Both the position numbers and the translations under genes were made by a program. DNA of 64,000 bases, from contig NZ_NRRV01000027.1 in NCBI RefSeq assembly GCF_016583825.1, positions 1-64,000 on the forward strand, given 5' to 3'. The DNA comes from Thiohalocapsa halophila. GTDB lineage: Bacteria; Pseudomonadota; Gammaproteobacteria; Chromatiales; Chromatiaceae. The notes beneath the pieces were generated by a model. That model had not been told where the DNA came from, did not search any database, and worked only from the letters and a program-made list of their open reading frames with translations. The stretch's first letter is position 1. Each line of letters opens with the position of its first letter. Shown here in pieces: positions 32,341-42,174 of the stretch.

Positions 32341-35097
32341 CTAAGCGCCGCCCGAGGCCCCACGCCGCAGGATCAGCTCCTGCGTCGGGTAGGCAAAGGA
32401 TACGCCGGCGGCCTCGAAGCGCCGATGGATGCCGAGGTTGATGCCCTGCTGGATGTCCATGTAGAGGGCATAGTCCGGGCTCAGCACGTAGTAGACCGCC
32501 TCGAACACCAGCGCATAATCGCCGTATTCGAAGAAGTGGGCCCGATCGAAGCGAGCCCTCGGCTGCTCCTCGACGGCCTCGCGGATCATGTCCGGAATCC
32601 GCTCCAGCAACGCCCGCGGCGTCCGGTAGACGACGCGGATGTGGAACACCACGCGGCGCTCCTGCAAGTGCTTGAAGTTGTGGATACGGCTGTTGAGCAG
32701 GTCGCTGTTCGACATCACCACCTGCTCGCCCGAGAGACTGCGGATGCGGGTGGTCTTCACACCGATGTGCTCGATGACACCCAGGGTGTCGCCGGACATG
32801 ATGAAGTCGCCGACCCGAAACGGCTTGTCCAGCACAATGGCCATGGAGCTGAACACATCCGCCAGGATGGTGTTCACGGCGAAGGCGACGGCGAGGCTGC
32901 TGACACCCAGGGCGCCCACCAGCCCGGCGATGGGGTATTGGAAGTAGGCCAGCAGAGAGACGATCACGGTGATCCAGATCCCGGCGCGGATGAAGAACAT
33001 CATCACGCCGTAGCCGGTCACGGTGGATGGGTCGCGCATCTCCTGGCGCGTGCGCCGGCGGTTGAAATAGTCCACCATCGCCGCGTTGGCCCAGATGCCG
33101 AGCTGGAAATAGAAGGCGACCACCAGCAAGGTCCACAGCCAATCGCGCACCGTCGGGCTCGGAACGCCCGAGAAGGCCATGGCGACGTAGAAGGCGGCGA
33201 TGAGCACGAAGATCTGACTGGTGTTGCCAGCCACCGCCGACAGCGCCAGGCGCAGGTCGCCGGCCTCGGCGCTTCCGCTACGGCCCTTGCGCCGCTTCAG
33301 CGCCCGGCGTGCGCCCGCGCGGATCAGCGACACCAGCACGACCACCACCAGGAACATCGCCAGCGCCGTGACCAGCTCCCGCGCGCGGACGCTCTGATCG
33401 TCGATGACCAGAAGCTCGGCGCTCCACCAATCCACCAACGCCTCCCGGGCCTGGCGTATCTGCAGCGCTTGGGTCTGGACCTGGTCCTGGAGCTGATACC
33501 GCATGCCCTCGAGCAGGGCGATCAGTGCGTCCTTGGTCTCCAGCAGCTCGCGGCCGTAGCCCTCCGCCCCGTCGAGGGCATCCCGGCGCGCCGTCAGCGC
33601 CTCGCGCACGCCCTCGCGCAGGTCAGGCTCGCGCAGACGCCGCGCCTGCGCTAGCTGCATGGAGCGCAGCGCACTGAGCCGCTCTTCGATGTCGTCCTTG
33701 GCCTTGTGCGCGGTGTCCAAATTGGCGAGCACCTGTTGCAGCGCTTGCGGCAGGTCGACGGCATCCGGCGCCTCCATGAAGCGATGGCGCAGCTCCCACA
33801 GCTGGTGCATCTGGGCCAGGTCGGCGATGGCCGCCGCCAGGGAATCCACACCGGTGCGTGCGACCCGGACCTCGGTATCGCGGGTCTCCACCCATTCTTG
33901 CAGCACCGCCCGGTCAGCGTCCGACTCGGCCTCCGCCAGACGCCGGCGGGCGCGATACAGATTCGCCTCGGCCGCATCGCCTGCCGCCGCAACCTCGTCG
34001 ACTTGCGCGCGCAGCCTGTCCTCGCGCGCCGTCAGCTCCGCGAGCCGCTCGTCCAGCGCTTGCTGCGGCAGCACGACACGGGCTTGCAGGTAGCGCACGC
34101 GCTCGCCCGCCAGGGTCTGTTTTACCTCGGCCATGTCGTCCTGAGCGCGCGCCAAAGCCAGCGCACTTACGGCGGCCGCCGCTTCCTGGCGCGCCAGCAG
34201 GTCCGTCAGCCGCGCCAGATCCAGGGCCTGGACCAGCGCTGCGCGCTCGGCGGCGCCGGCAGCACCGTTCTCTGCCGCAGTCAGTCGATCGCGCGCCGCC
34301 CGCCGCTCGCTCACGGCCCTGCTCAGGGCCCGTTCGGCGGCGTCGCGCCGGCGGGCGGCCGTCTCCGCCCGCGTCTCCGCCACGTCTTCGGCGGCCTGTG
34401 ACAAGGCCAAGTCGGCTCGCGCCTGGTCCAGTCGGGAGACCGGGTACGGCGGCTCCTCGGCGATGCCGTCGCGCTCGACCGCCGCCAGCTCGTCGCGCAA
34501 CTGTGCCAGCCCGGTCTCGCTTTCTGCGAGACGCTCGCCGAGTGTGGCCCGACGCTGGACGACGAGGCGCAGATTGCGCAGCAATTTCAGCTGTTGTCCG
34601 ATGTGCTCCGCCGGGCTCTCGGCGGGGCTCTCGGCGGGGCTCTCGTTGGGGGTGTCGGCCGTATCCGCTGCCTCGCCGGGCGGCGGGGCCGCATCCTCGC
34701 CAGCCGCGGCTGCGTCGGCCGCCGGGTCCGCATCGACCGGCAACGCCTCCAGGGCCGCTTCCAGCTCCGCCAGCCGCGCGTCGATCAAGTCCAGAGCCTG
34801 GTGAAAGTCCTCCGCCGAGGTCATCGGCTGCGGCAACCCTGGCAGGCCCACCAAGGCCGGGTCGAAAGGCAGCTCGCTTGGCCGCTGATTCGGCTCTTGC
34901 GCGGCCTCGGCGCCTGCGGCTGCGCCTTCCCCGGTCTGCTGCGCCGACACCGACTCCGGCGCTGCTGCACCTTGTGCGTCGGCATCAGCGGCCACCGCCG
35001 ACGCCGGGTCGTCGGCGAGCGCCGACGGCGCCGGCACGGCTAGACAAGTCAGCAACAGGCAGGCACGCAGGGCCCCTGGGCGGTGCTCTAGGACCAT
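32341..35097 (-). CDS. Large MscS-family mechanosensitive channel
   Basis: A 918-residue protein from ATG 35097. It has a signal peptide (RACLLLTCLAVPAPSALA), an acidic Ala/Glu-rich stretch, and about 400 residues of predicted coiled coil (heptads rich in A, L, E and R, e.g. EVKQTLAGERVRYLQARV). Several membrane helices follow from about residue 560. The C-terminal MscS domain shows the pore helix GVSSLAVAFAVNTILADVFS, then DKPFRVGDFIMSGDTLGVIE and GEQVVMSNSDLLNSRIHNF. The layout resembles MscK or MscM, channels that release solutes on osmotic downshock, with a large periplasmic coiled-coil region. Start choice excludes an earlier GTG at 35136. It is convergent with the GH57 gene. Confidence 0.87.
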   Translation of the reverse strand: MVLEHRPGALRACLLLTCLAVPAPSALADDPASAVAADADAQGAAAPESVSAQQTGEGAAAGAEAAQEPNQRPSELPFDPALVGLPGLPQPMTSAEDFHQALDLIDARLAELEAALEALPVDADPAADAAAAGEDAAPPPGEAADTADTPNESPAESPAESPAEHIGQQLKLLRNLRLVVQRRATLGERLAESETGLAQLRDELAAVERDGIAEEPPYPVSRLDQARADLALSQAAEDVAETRAETAARRRDAAERALSRAVSERRAARDRLTAAENGAAGAAERAALVQALDLARLTDLLARQEAAAAVSALALARAQDDMAEVKQTLAGERVRYLQARVVLPQQALDERLAELTAREDRLRAQVDEVAAAGDAAEANLYRARRRLAEAESDADRAVLQEWVETRDTEVRVARTGVDSLAAAIADLAQMHQLWELRHRFMEAPDAVDLPQALQQVLANLDTAHKAKDDIEERLSALRSMQLAQARRLREPDLREGVREALTARRDALDGAEGYGRELLETKDALIALLEGMRYQLQDQVQTQALQIRQAREALVDWWSAELLVIDDQSVRARELVTALAMFLVVVVLVSLIRAGARRALKRRKGRSGSAEAGDLRLALSAVAGNTSQIFVLIAAFYVAMAFSGVPSPTVRDWLWTLLVVAFYFQLGIWANAAMVDYFNRRRTRQEMRDPSTVTGYGVMMFFIRAGIWITVIVSLLAYFQYPIAGLVGALGVSSLAVAFAVNTILADVFSSMAIVLDKPFRVGDFIMSGDTLGVIEHIGVKTTRIRSLSGEQVVMSNSDLLNSRIHNFKHLQERRVVFHIRVVYRTPRALLERIPDMIREAVEEQPRARFDRAHFFEYGDYALVFEAVYYVLSPDYALYMDIQQGINLGIHRRFEAAGVSFAYPTQELILRRGASGGA

Positions 35098-35447
35098 AAC
35101 AATCGAAGGGATCCGGAGGTTCGAGGGCGCAGGCACGGCGGGATGGGCAGCAGGACATGGCCGCCGATGCGGGATTCTACGGACCCGCCTTCTGGCGCGG
35201 CAACCGCGTCCCAGACGGCCGGCATCGAGCCGCCGGGTGACGCCGCGACGGCACGAGCATGCCGTTATCGCTCGCCGTCACCGTAAGGTGCATGTCCGCG
35301 GCTGCATGGTCTATACGGCGGTGGGGCGGGAGCCGGAGGCAGCCGTGCCACCCCCGGGGCAAGCGCGGGATTTGCGCTCGGTGCTCGCCTTCCGTAGGCT
35401 TCGACCCGCCGTCGAGCATACCGATAAACATCGATGAGGAGGAGATC
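35098..35447. other. 350-bp intergenic region between divergent genes
   Basis: No coding frame or repeat recognised. It must hold promoters for the MscS-type channel (minus) and the SCP2-like gene (plus). The strong RBS GGAGGAG of the latter lies at 35438-35444. Confidence 0.4.
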
Positions 35448-35960
35448 ATGAAAAAGACCATCGCCCTGTCCGCCCTCTGCCTGGGCAGCCTGAGCCTGTC
35501 GGCCCAGGGCGCGACCTTCATGGACAGCGCCTGGGCAGCGGCGCTCTGCGAGGCCTGGAACAAGAACCCGACCCTGACCGGCAAGCTCGGCGGCGGCTGG
35601 GTGGAGAACGACGCCGGCCGCGGGTTCAAGACCATTCACATGTACCGCAAGGACTGCGGCCTCGGCAGCCGCGTCGAGCTCAAGATCTCGTCGCAGGACG
35701 GCAAGGCCATCTGCACCCGCGGCGGCAGCGTGCAGAACACCAGCCCGGACTACGACGTCGACTACCTGATGTACGCCACGGACGAGGACTGGGCGTGCAT
35801 GGGCGAGGGCAAGTTCGGCTGCGGCGCCATGGGCGCCATGACCACCGGCAAGCTCAAGTTCAGCGGCCCCAAGGGCGAGGCCATGTCGGTCATGGGCCCT
35901 TTCAATGACTTCCTGACCCTCACCGGCCAGGTGCCCGGCGACAAGTCGTCCTGCCCTTAG
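35448..35960 (+). CDS. Exported SCP2-like (sterol-carrier-fold) protein
   Basis: A 170-residue protein. ATG 35448 is chosen because of GGAGGAG just upstream and a signal peptide directly after (MKKTIALSALCLGSLSLSA, cleavage near QGA). The mature part fits the SCP-2 fold: AWNKNPTLTGKLGGGW, MYRKDCGLGSRVELKI, then YLMYATDEDWACMGEGKFG and MTTGKLKFSGPKGEAMSVMG, which is the pattern seen in bacterial SCP2-domain proteins. Six cysteines in the mature region could form periplasmic disulfides. Ligand unknown, probably a lipid or hydrophobic small molecule. It is convergent with the HEAT-repeat gene five bases downstream. Confidence 0.65.
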   Translation: MKKTIALSALCLGSLSLSAQGATFMDSAWAAALCEAWNKNPTLTGKLGGGWVENDAGRGFKTIHMYRKDCGLGSRVELKISSQDGKAICTRGGSVQNTSPDYDVDYLMYATDEDWACMGEGKFGCGAMGAMTTGKLKFSGPKGEAMSVMGPFNDFLTLTGQVPGDKSSCP

Positions 35961-35964
35961 AGGC

Positions 35965-36999
35965 TCATGCCTCCGGCTTGCCGGCGGCCGGCGCGAACTG
36001 CGCGGCATAGTCCTCGAGCAAGCCCGCATCGCCGCGCGCGAGGAGACACTCGTGCAAGGCGCTGCGCAGGCGGCGCTGGCCGCGGTGCACGGAGAGCTCC
36101 GCGATAACCTGGCGTACTGTCGTGCGCTCGGCATCCGCGGCGAGGCCGAGCAGCCAGTCCAGGGCGGCCGGCGTACGGGCCAGCGCGGCCGCGCGCAGCA
36201 GCACCTGCGGGCGCCGCCCGCGCAGGGGCTCCGCCTCCCAGCGCGCCCGCAGCAGGGCCACCGCAGCGTCGAGCTTGCTCTCGCCTAGGGCCAGCGCCGC
36301 GAGCTCCGCCAGCGCCGGGTCCGCACTCCCGGGGTCGTCCAGCCAGCGGGCGACGAAGGGCGGCGCCGTGTCCGGCGCCAGGGCCAGCAGGGTGCGGAAG
36401 CACTCGTCGATGACCTCCGCCTCCGGGTCCCCGAGCAGGGCCTTGGTGCGCAGCACCGCCTCGGCGGCGCCGGGCTCGGTGCAGCCGATGGCGCGCACGG
36501 CGCCGCTGCGGGCGCGGTGCTCGGGGTCAGCCAGCAGGTCCACCAGCTCGCGCAGCGCCCCAGCCGCGCCGGAGGCCGCAAGGCCCATGGCACAGCTGGC
36601 GCGCACATCGGCGGCGGTGTCCACCTGGCCGCCCCAGACGGGCTCTGGCTGGCGCAGCCGCAGCCCGCTGCGGAAGCAATCGGCATCCAGACAGTCCAGC
36701 GCCACCAGCGCACGGGCGAGCGCGCCCTTGGCGAGGCAGCCGGGGTCGGCCTTGTGATCCAGCGCCGCCAGACGGCGAAAGGCGTCCATCAGCGCCGGCT
36801 CCAGGGCATAATGCAGGCTGTCGCCGGCCGCCTCGGCGGCGCGCGCCAGCACGCGATAGTGCGTATGCGCCAGCGCCTCGCGCAGCAGCTGCGCGGACGG
36901 TTGCTCGTCCAGGGCGCGCAGCAGTGCCGCCGGGGCCTCGGCGCCGCGGCGGCGCGCGCCGCGAGGGTATCCCGGCGCTGCGGCTCGCTGTCGGGGCAT
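35965..36999 (-). CDS. HEAT-repeat protein
   Basis: A 344-residue, Ala/Leu/Arg-rich protein made of tandem helical pairs of about 30 residues. Examples are AADVRASCAMGLAASGAAGALRELVDLLADPE, EHRARSGAVRAIGCTEPG and DPALAELAALALGESKLDAA. These are typical of PBS-lyase-like or HEAT repeats. Such proteins act as scaffolds, and the role here is unknown. The ATG at 36999 has GGAGG about 12 bases upstream, a somewhat long spacing. No membrane segment or catalytic motif is evident. Confidence 0.7.
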   Translation of the reverse strand: MPRQRAAAPGYPRGARRRGAEAPAALLRALDEQPSAQLLREALAHTHYRVLARAAEAAGDSLHYALEPALMDAFRRLAALDHKADPGCLAKGALARALVALDCLDADCFRSGLRLRQPEPVWGGQVDTAADVRASCAMGLAASGAAGALRELVDLLADPEHRARSGAVRAIGCTEPGAAEAVLRTKALLGDPEAEVIDECFRTLLALAPDTAPPFVARWLDDPGSADPALAELAALALGESKLDAAVALLRARWEAEPLRGRRPQVLLRAAALARTPAALDWLLGLAADAERTTVRQVIAELSVHRGQRRLRSALHECLLARGDAGLLEDYAAQFAPAAGKPEA

Positions 37000-37245
37000 G
37001 GCTTACAACTGTCCTCCCAAGGTGGTCGTATAGCCGCCGGTTGCCCGTGCACGGCCTAACCGGCGCGCGGTCTGGGCGTCCAGCCCTTGATCGGCGGCAG
37101 AAGCAGGGTATAACGTGCTTGCGGGCGGGGCACCAGCCGCTTGCCGTCAGCTGCCCGCCCAGAGCACCGCGCGTCGTCGGCGGCGCCATCTGCCCCGACG
37201 CCGTCTCGCAGTCCCGGCCACAGCACCACGCCAGTCACCACCGCA

Positions 37246-39372
37246 ATGGAACCCGCTGTTCACACCGGCCCCCAGTCGGCCGAGCCTGCGCCTATGGCGG
37301 AGCCGGACACCAGCCGCTGGCGCCTGCCAGACCTGCTGGACTTCGACTACTACGTCGACCGCGACGAGCAGCGTATGCGCCAGGAGCCCGCCGAGCGCAA
37401 GCACCTCGCCGAGCGCGACCGTCGACTCTATCGTGAGCGCATCGCGCCCCGCGTCAAGGCCCCCGAGCATACCCCGGCGCACCGCAGCGCCGCACTCCGC
37501 CGCTGGCTCGGCATCCGCCGCGGCAGTGAGGATGCCTCCATCCGGGCCCTGCTGCCCGGCTCGGCCTTCGCCCGCGGGCAGCGCCTGGTGGCCATCGCGC
37601 TCGCTGTGCTCGGCTTCCTCGGCGGCGTCGGTGTCGCCTCGGCGCTGCTGCACTACGAGGGCGACCAACCGGTCAACGTCTCTTGGTATGTCTTCGTGCT
37701 GGTGATCCTCCAGGTGCTGCTCCTGATTGCCACGGCCGTGGCCTGGTACGCCCGGCGCTCGCACACCATGCAAACGGCGGTGCAGGACTTCTCGCTGGTC
37801 GGCCATCTACTGAAGCCGCTGTTCGGCGCTGCGGCGCGTTGGGTCCAGCACCAGCGCCTGGCACATGTGCCGCCGGACGTGCGCGAGCATGCCAAGGCCC
37901 GCAAGGGACTGCTGTCCGGTCACTTCTCCCTCTATGGACCGGCTGCCTATCTGCCCATGCTGATTCCAGCGCAGCTGTTCGGGATCGGTTTCAACGTTGG
38001 TGTCATCCTCACCACCGTCGCGCTGGAATGGTTCACCGACATGGCCTTCGGCTGGGGCTCGGCGCTGGACGTACAGCCCGGCACCATCCATACCCTCGCC
38101 CACATCATCGCACTGCCCTGGTCCTGGCTCTTCGGCGACGGCTTAGGCGTGCCGACCCTCGAGCAGGTGCAGGGCACACGCATCAGCCTGAAGGACCCAC
38201 TGTTTATCATGGATGCCGAGCACCTACGCTCCTGGCGCTGGTTCCTGGTGCTCGCGGTATTCACCTACGGCTTACTGCCGCGGCTGGTGCTGCTGGGGCT
38301 GTCGCTGCTGACGGTGCGCCGCACCCTGGCGGCACTGCCCTTTACCCACCAGCGCACCCAGGCGCTGTATGCGCGCATGATCACGCCGCAGCTGGAAACC
38401 GCCGGCGGCACCGGCCACGGACCGGAGATGCCGATCCCGGGCCCCTTGAGTCCGATGAGTGGGCCGCGGGCCGCCCCGCGTGCGCAGCCGGTATCTCCCG
38501 CGCCAGCGCCGCCGGCGAAGCCCCCGGCGGCGCAGCAGCCATCCGCCGTACCGGATGAGGCAGCACCTACGCCGCCAAAGCCGGCGCCGCGACCCGCAGC
38601 GAAACCGCCCGCGCGAAAGTCGGGGTCCGCACCGGCGGCAAAGGCTGCCCCCGCGCCAAAGCCGGCTGCCGCCGAGCCGCGGGCCGAGCACGGCGGCACC
38701 GCCAAGGCCGACAAGGCGCCCGCAGCCGCTGGCGGCGCGAGCGCACCCCGCGAGCAGGCCAAGGCGCCCTCCCAGCCGTCGCCGGCGGCCAAGCGGACCC
38801 CGGAGCCGAGCAAGACACCGCCGCTAGCCGCCAAGCGCGCGCCTACCACCGAGCCTGCGCTGCGCTCCGCACCCCCGCCCGCAGCAGCGGCTGCCAAGGC
38901 CAAAGGCGCCCTGACCATCGCCCCAGACGCCTGCCTGCTGCTGATGCACGTGGACGTGGCAGATGTCCTGGATGACAGTGACCACGAGCGCCTGCAACGG
39001 CTGCTGCACGGCCATTCCGGCTGGCGGGTGGCCGGCAGCGCCACCTTCGGCGGCGGCAGCACCATGGCCAAGCAGGCGCTCACTATGATCAAAGCCGCCG
39101 ACTGGCAGGCCCCGCCGCCGCGCGTCGCGCTGCTCTCGGACGGGTCTCAGCCGCCCATCACCGAGACGCTGCGCTTTCTACGGGCGGTGCGGGCGGCGGC
39201 GGGCGAGCATGCGCAGCTGCTGTTGGTGCTGGTGGGCGACCCGGACGGCGATGATCCGCTGCCGCCGTTGTCGCCCTTCGAGTTCCAGGACTGGCAGAGC
39301 AAGCTGGAGCAGCTGGGCGACCCCTATCTGCGCCTGGAGATGCTGGCGGGCCCCGCCGAGGAGACAGACTGA
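37246..39372 (+). CDS. DUF2868 membrane protein
   Basis: A 708-residue protein from ATG 37246; a TTG at 37141 would add 35 residues. N-terminal residues include RWRLPDLLDFDYYVDRDE, the usual start of this family. Membrane helices lie at about 110-135 and 145-170, with further hydrophobic segments at 225-290 and 345-370. Then comes about 180 residues of Pro/Ala/Lys-rich linker, and a C-terminal alpha/beta domain (CLLLMHVDVADVLDDSDHER, RVALLSDGSQPPITETL). Its stop overlaps the DUF3482 GTPase start (TGATG), and the two families are commonly paired. Function unknown. Confidence 0.8.
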   Translation: MEPAVHTGPQSAEPAPMAEPDTSRWRLPDLLDFDYYVDRDEQRMRQEPAERKHLAERDRRLYRERIAPRVKAPEHTPAHRSAALRRWLGIRRGSEDASIRALLPGSAFARGQRLVAIALAVLGFLGGVGVASALLHYEGDQPVNVSWYVFVLVILQVLLLIATAVAWYARRSHTMQTAVQDFSLVGHLLKPLFGAAARWVQHQRLAHVPPDVREHAKARKGLLSGHFSLYGPAAYLPMLIPAQLFGIGFNVGVILTTVALEWFTDMAFGWGSALDVQPGTIHTLAHIIALPWSWLFGDGLGVPTLEQVQGTRISLKDPLFIMDAEHLRSWRWFLVLAVFTYGLLPRLVLLGLSLLTVRRTLAALPFTHQRTQALYARMITPQLETAGGTGHGPEMPIPGPLSPMSGPRAAPRAQPVSPAPAPPAKPPAAQQPSAVPDEAAPTPPKPAPRPAAKPPARKSGSAPAAKAAPAPKPAAAEPRAEHGGTAKADKAPAAAGGASAPREQAKAPSQPSPAAKRTPEPSKTPPLAAKRAPTTEPALRSAPPPAAAAAKAKGALTIAPDACLLLMHVDVADVLDDSDHERLQRLLHGHSGWRVAGSATFGGGSTMAKQALTMIKAADWQAPPPRVALLSDGSQPPITETLRFLRAVRAAAGEHAQLLLVLVGDPDGDDPLPPLSPFEFQDWQSKLEQLGDPYLRLEMLAGPAEETD

Positions 39373-40898
39373 TGGCAAGCGCAGGCCGCGTCCGGATGCC
39401 AAGGCGCCAGGGCAGCAGCGACTATCAGGCCGCAGCGCCGCAGAGCGTCGGCGAGGCGGCGGACCGGGTGCCGGTGCTCGCCATCATGGGCCATCCGAAC
39501 GCCGGCAAGTCCTCGGTGGTGGCGACCCTCACCGAGAACGACCGCATCGCCATCGACAAGCGCGCCGGGACCACCACCACCACCGACGAGTATCCCGTCA
39601 TCATCGACGGCCGCCCGGTGATGATGTTCGTGGACACGCCTGGCTTCCAGAACCCGAGCGACATCCTGGAGTGGTTCCAGGCCCACGCCGACGAGCCGGA
39701 CCTCGCCGGGGCCTTCGTCGCCGCCCATGGCGACGATCCCATGTTCAGCCACGACTGCGCGCTGCTGCGGCCCGTGGCCGAAGGGGCCGGCATCATCCTG
39801 GTGGTGGACGGCTCCAAGCGCATTAAGGAGAAGGACCGCACCGAGATGGAGCTGCTGCGCCTCACGGCACGCCCGCGCATGGCGATCCTGAACAACCTCT
39901 CCAACATCAGCAAGCACATGCCGGCTTGGCAGGATGCACTGAACAAGTCGTTCAACTCGGTGCGGGAGTTCAACGCCCATCGCGCCACCTATGCCGAGCG
40001 CCTCGCGTTGCTGGGGGCGCTCAAGGCCATCGACCAGCGCTGGGAGCCCATGCTGGACGAGACCATCCGCGCCTTCCGCGATGACTGGTCCCGCCGCATC
40101 GAGGCCAGTGCGGACACCATCATCCAGCTCATGAAAGACGCACTGACCAAGCGCGTCACGCGGATCGTCAAGGTGGACGACATCAAGTCCGACGACCAGC
40201 GCGAGGCCATCCAGCGCCAGCTCACCGAAGCCCTGCAGCAGGCCCTGCGCCAGCTGGAGGTGGAGGCTCAGCAGGACATCCGCGGCCACTTCCGCCACAA
40301 CGTCTGGGACCTGCCGGCCACCTCGCTGCTGGCGAAGGACTTGTTCTCGGAAGAGGTGGAAGAGGCGCTCGGGCTGCGTCAACGCCAGCTCGCAATGGCC
40401 GGCGCCGCCGCCGGCGCGGTCTCCGGCGGGGCCATCGACCTCGGGCTCGGCGGCCTGGCATTCGGCACGGTTGCGCTCATCGGCGGCGTCGTTGGCGGGG
40501 CGCTCGGCGTGCTAGGGGGCGCCGCCCTGGCGAAGCTCGACATCCAGCGCACCCTGGGCGTGGAGCGCTTCTCGCTGGGGCCGGTGACCAATTCGCGCTT
40601 CCCCTTCGTACTGCTGGACCGCGTCATCCTCTACGCAGCACGGGCCATGAACTGGGCCCACGGCCGGCAAGCGGCGGACGAGCAGGCCCCCAACCGGGTG
40701 CCGGACAAAGAGCTTGGGCGCAAGCGCGGCTTCACCGAGAGTCTGACCCCCGACGACCACCGCACCCTCGCCAAGTTCTTCGCCGCCGCTCGCAAGGGCA
40801 AGGAAGACACCCCGCACGAAGAGCAGAGCCGCGAGATCATTATCAACATCCTGCGCGGACTCTCCACCAGCGACCTAGACGCCCGCATCGGCCTCTAA
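39372..40898 (+). CDS. GTPase with DUF3482 domain
   Basis: A 508-residue protein. The G domain is clear: G1 GHPNAGKSSVV, G3 DTPGF, and NNLSNISKH near the G4 region. From about residue 200 the DUF3482 helical region follows, ending with a Gly/Ala-rich hydrophobic pair (AGAAAGAVSGGAIDLGLGGL and LIGGVVGGALGVLGGAAL) that may insert in the membrane. It is translationally coupled to the DUF2868 protein and so likely works with it at the inner membrane. No specific function is established for the pair. Confidence 0.88.
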   Translation: MASAGRVRMPRRQGSSDYQAAAPQSVGEAADRVPVLAIMGHPNAGKSSVVATLTENDRIAIDKRAGTTTTTDEYPVIIDGRPVMMFVDTPGFQNPSDILEWFQAHADEPDLAGAFVAAHGDDPMFSHDCALLRPVAEGAGIILVVDGSKRIKEKDRTEMELLRLTARPRMAILNNLSNISKHMPAWQDALNKSFNSVREFNAHRATYAERLALLGALKAIDQRWEPMLDETIRAFRDDWSRRIEASADTIIQLMKDALTKRVTRIVKVDDIKSDDQREAIQRQLTEALQQALRQLEVEAQQDIRGHFRHNVWDLPATSLLAKDLFSEEVEEALGLRQRQLAMAGAAAGAVSGGAIDLGLGGLAFGTVALIGGVVGGALGVLGGAALAKLDIQRTLGVERFSLGPVTNSRFPFVLLDRVILYAARAMNWAHGRQAADEQAPNRVPDKELGRKRGFTESLTPDDHRTLAKFFAAARKGKEDTPHEEQSREIIINILRGLSTSDLDARIGL

Positions 40899-42145
40899 CG
40901 CGGCAGCGCCATCCCTGCCGCAACGACGTCCAGCGCCAAGCCAGCATCCGTCGCGGCGAGACGCCGCTCCCACAGAACAGCGCGCGCCGTCGGAGCGGCA
41001 TCCCTGCCGCGACGACTTCCAGCGCCTCAGCCAGCATCCGTCGCGGCGAGACGCCGCTCCCACAGCCACACCGCGCGCCGTGGGAGCGGCATCCTTGCCG
41101 CGACGACTTCCAGAGCCTCAACCAGTATCCGTCGCGGCGAGACGCCGCTCCCACAGCCACAGCGTCGCCCGTGGGAGCGGCATCCTTGCCGCGACGACTT
41201 CCAGCGCCTCAGCCAACACCCGTCGCGGCGAGACGCCACTCCCACAGCCAACAGCGCACCGTGGGAGCGGCATCCCTGCCGCGACGACTTCCAGTGCCAC
41301 GCCAGCATCCGTCGCGGCGAGACGCCGCTCCCACAGCCAACAGCGCCCCGTGGGAGCGGCATCCCTGCCGCGACGACTTCCAGAGCCTCAGCCAGCATCC
41401 ATCGCGGCGAGACGCCGCTCCCACAGCTACAGCGCGCACCGTGGGAGCGGCATCCCTGCCGCGACGATGTCCAGCGCCACGCCAGCATCCGTCGCGGCGA
41501 GACGCCGCTCCCACAGCCAACAGCGCCCCGTGGGAGCGGCATCCCTGCCGCGACGACTTCCAGAGCCTCAGCCAGCATCGGTCGCGGCGAGACGCCGCTC
41601 CCACAGCCACCGCGCACCGTGGGAGCGGCATCCCTGCCGCGACGGCTTCCAGAGCCTCAGCCAGCATCCGTCGCGGCGAGACGCCGCTCCCACAGAACAG
41701 CGCGCGCCGTCGGAGCGGCATCCCTGCCGCGACGACTTCCAGAGCCTCAGCCAGCATCCATCGCGGCGAGACGCCGCTCCCACAGCCACAGCGCGCACCG
41801 TGGGAGCGGCATCCTTGCCGCGACGACTTCCAGAGCCTCAGCCAGCGTCCGTCGCGGCGAGACGCCGCTCCCACACACCAGCGCGCACCGTGGGAGCGGC
41901 ATCCCTGCCGCGACGACTTCCAGCGCCCAGCCAGCATCCGTCGCGGCGAGACGCCGCTCCCACACACCAGCGCGTACCGTGGGAGCGGCATCCCTGCCGC
42001 GACGGCTTCCAGTGCCTCAGCCAGCGTCCGTCGCGGCGAGACGCCGCTCCCACAGCTACAGCGCGCCCCTTAGGAGCGGCATCCCTGCCGCGACGACTTC
42101 CAGTGTCACAGCCAGCACCCGTCGCGGCGAGACGCCGCTCCCACA
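40899..42145. repeat. Array of about 14 REP family 1 units
   Basis: Fourteen same-orientation units of about 89 bp. Each has a 5' arm GTGGGAGCGGCATCCCTGCC then GCGACG, a loop of about 25 bases (ACTTCCAG, then AGCC-CAGCCAGCATC), a 3' arm CGTCGCGGCGAGACG then CCGCTCCCAC, and a linker of 12-17 bases. The arms pair over 11 bp and 8 bp around an internal loop. Even the loops are conserved, which separates this from CRISPR. The array lies between the convergent DUF3482 and dsbA genes. The long open frames across it are a by-product of the period. Confidence 0.9.
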
Positions 42146-42174
42146 GGCGGGCGGAGTACTGCTCCAGCGAGCCC

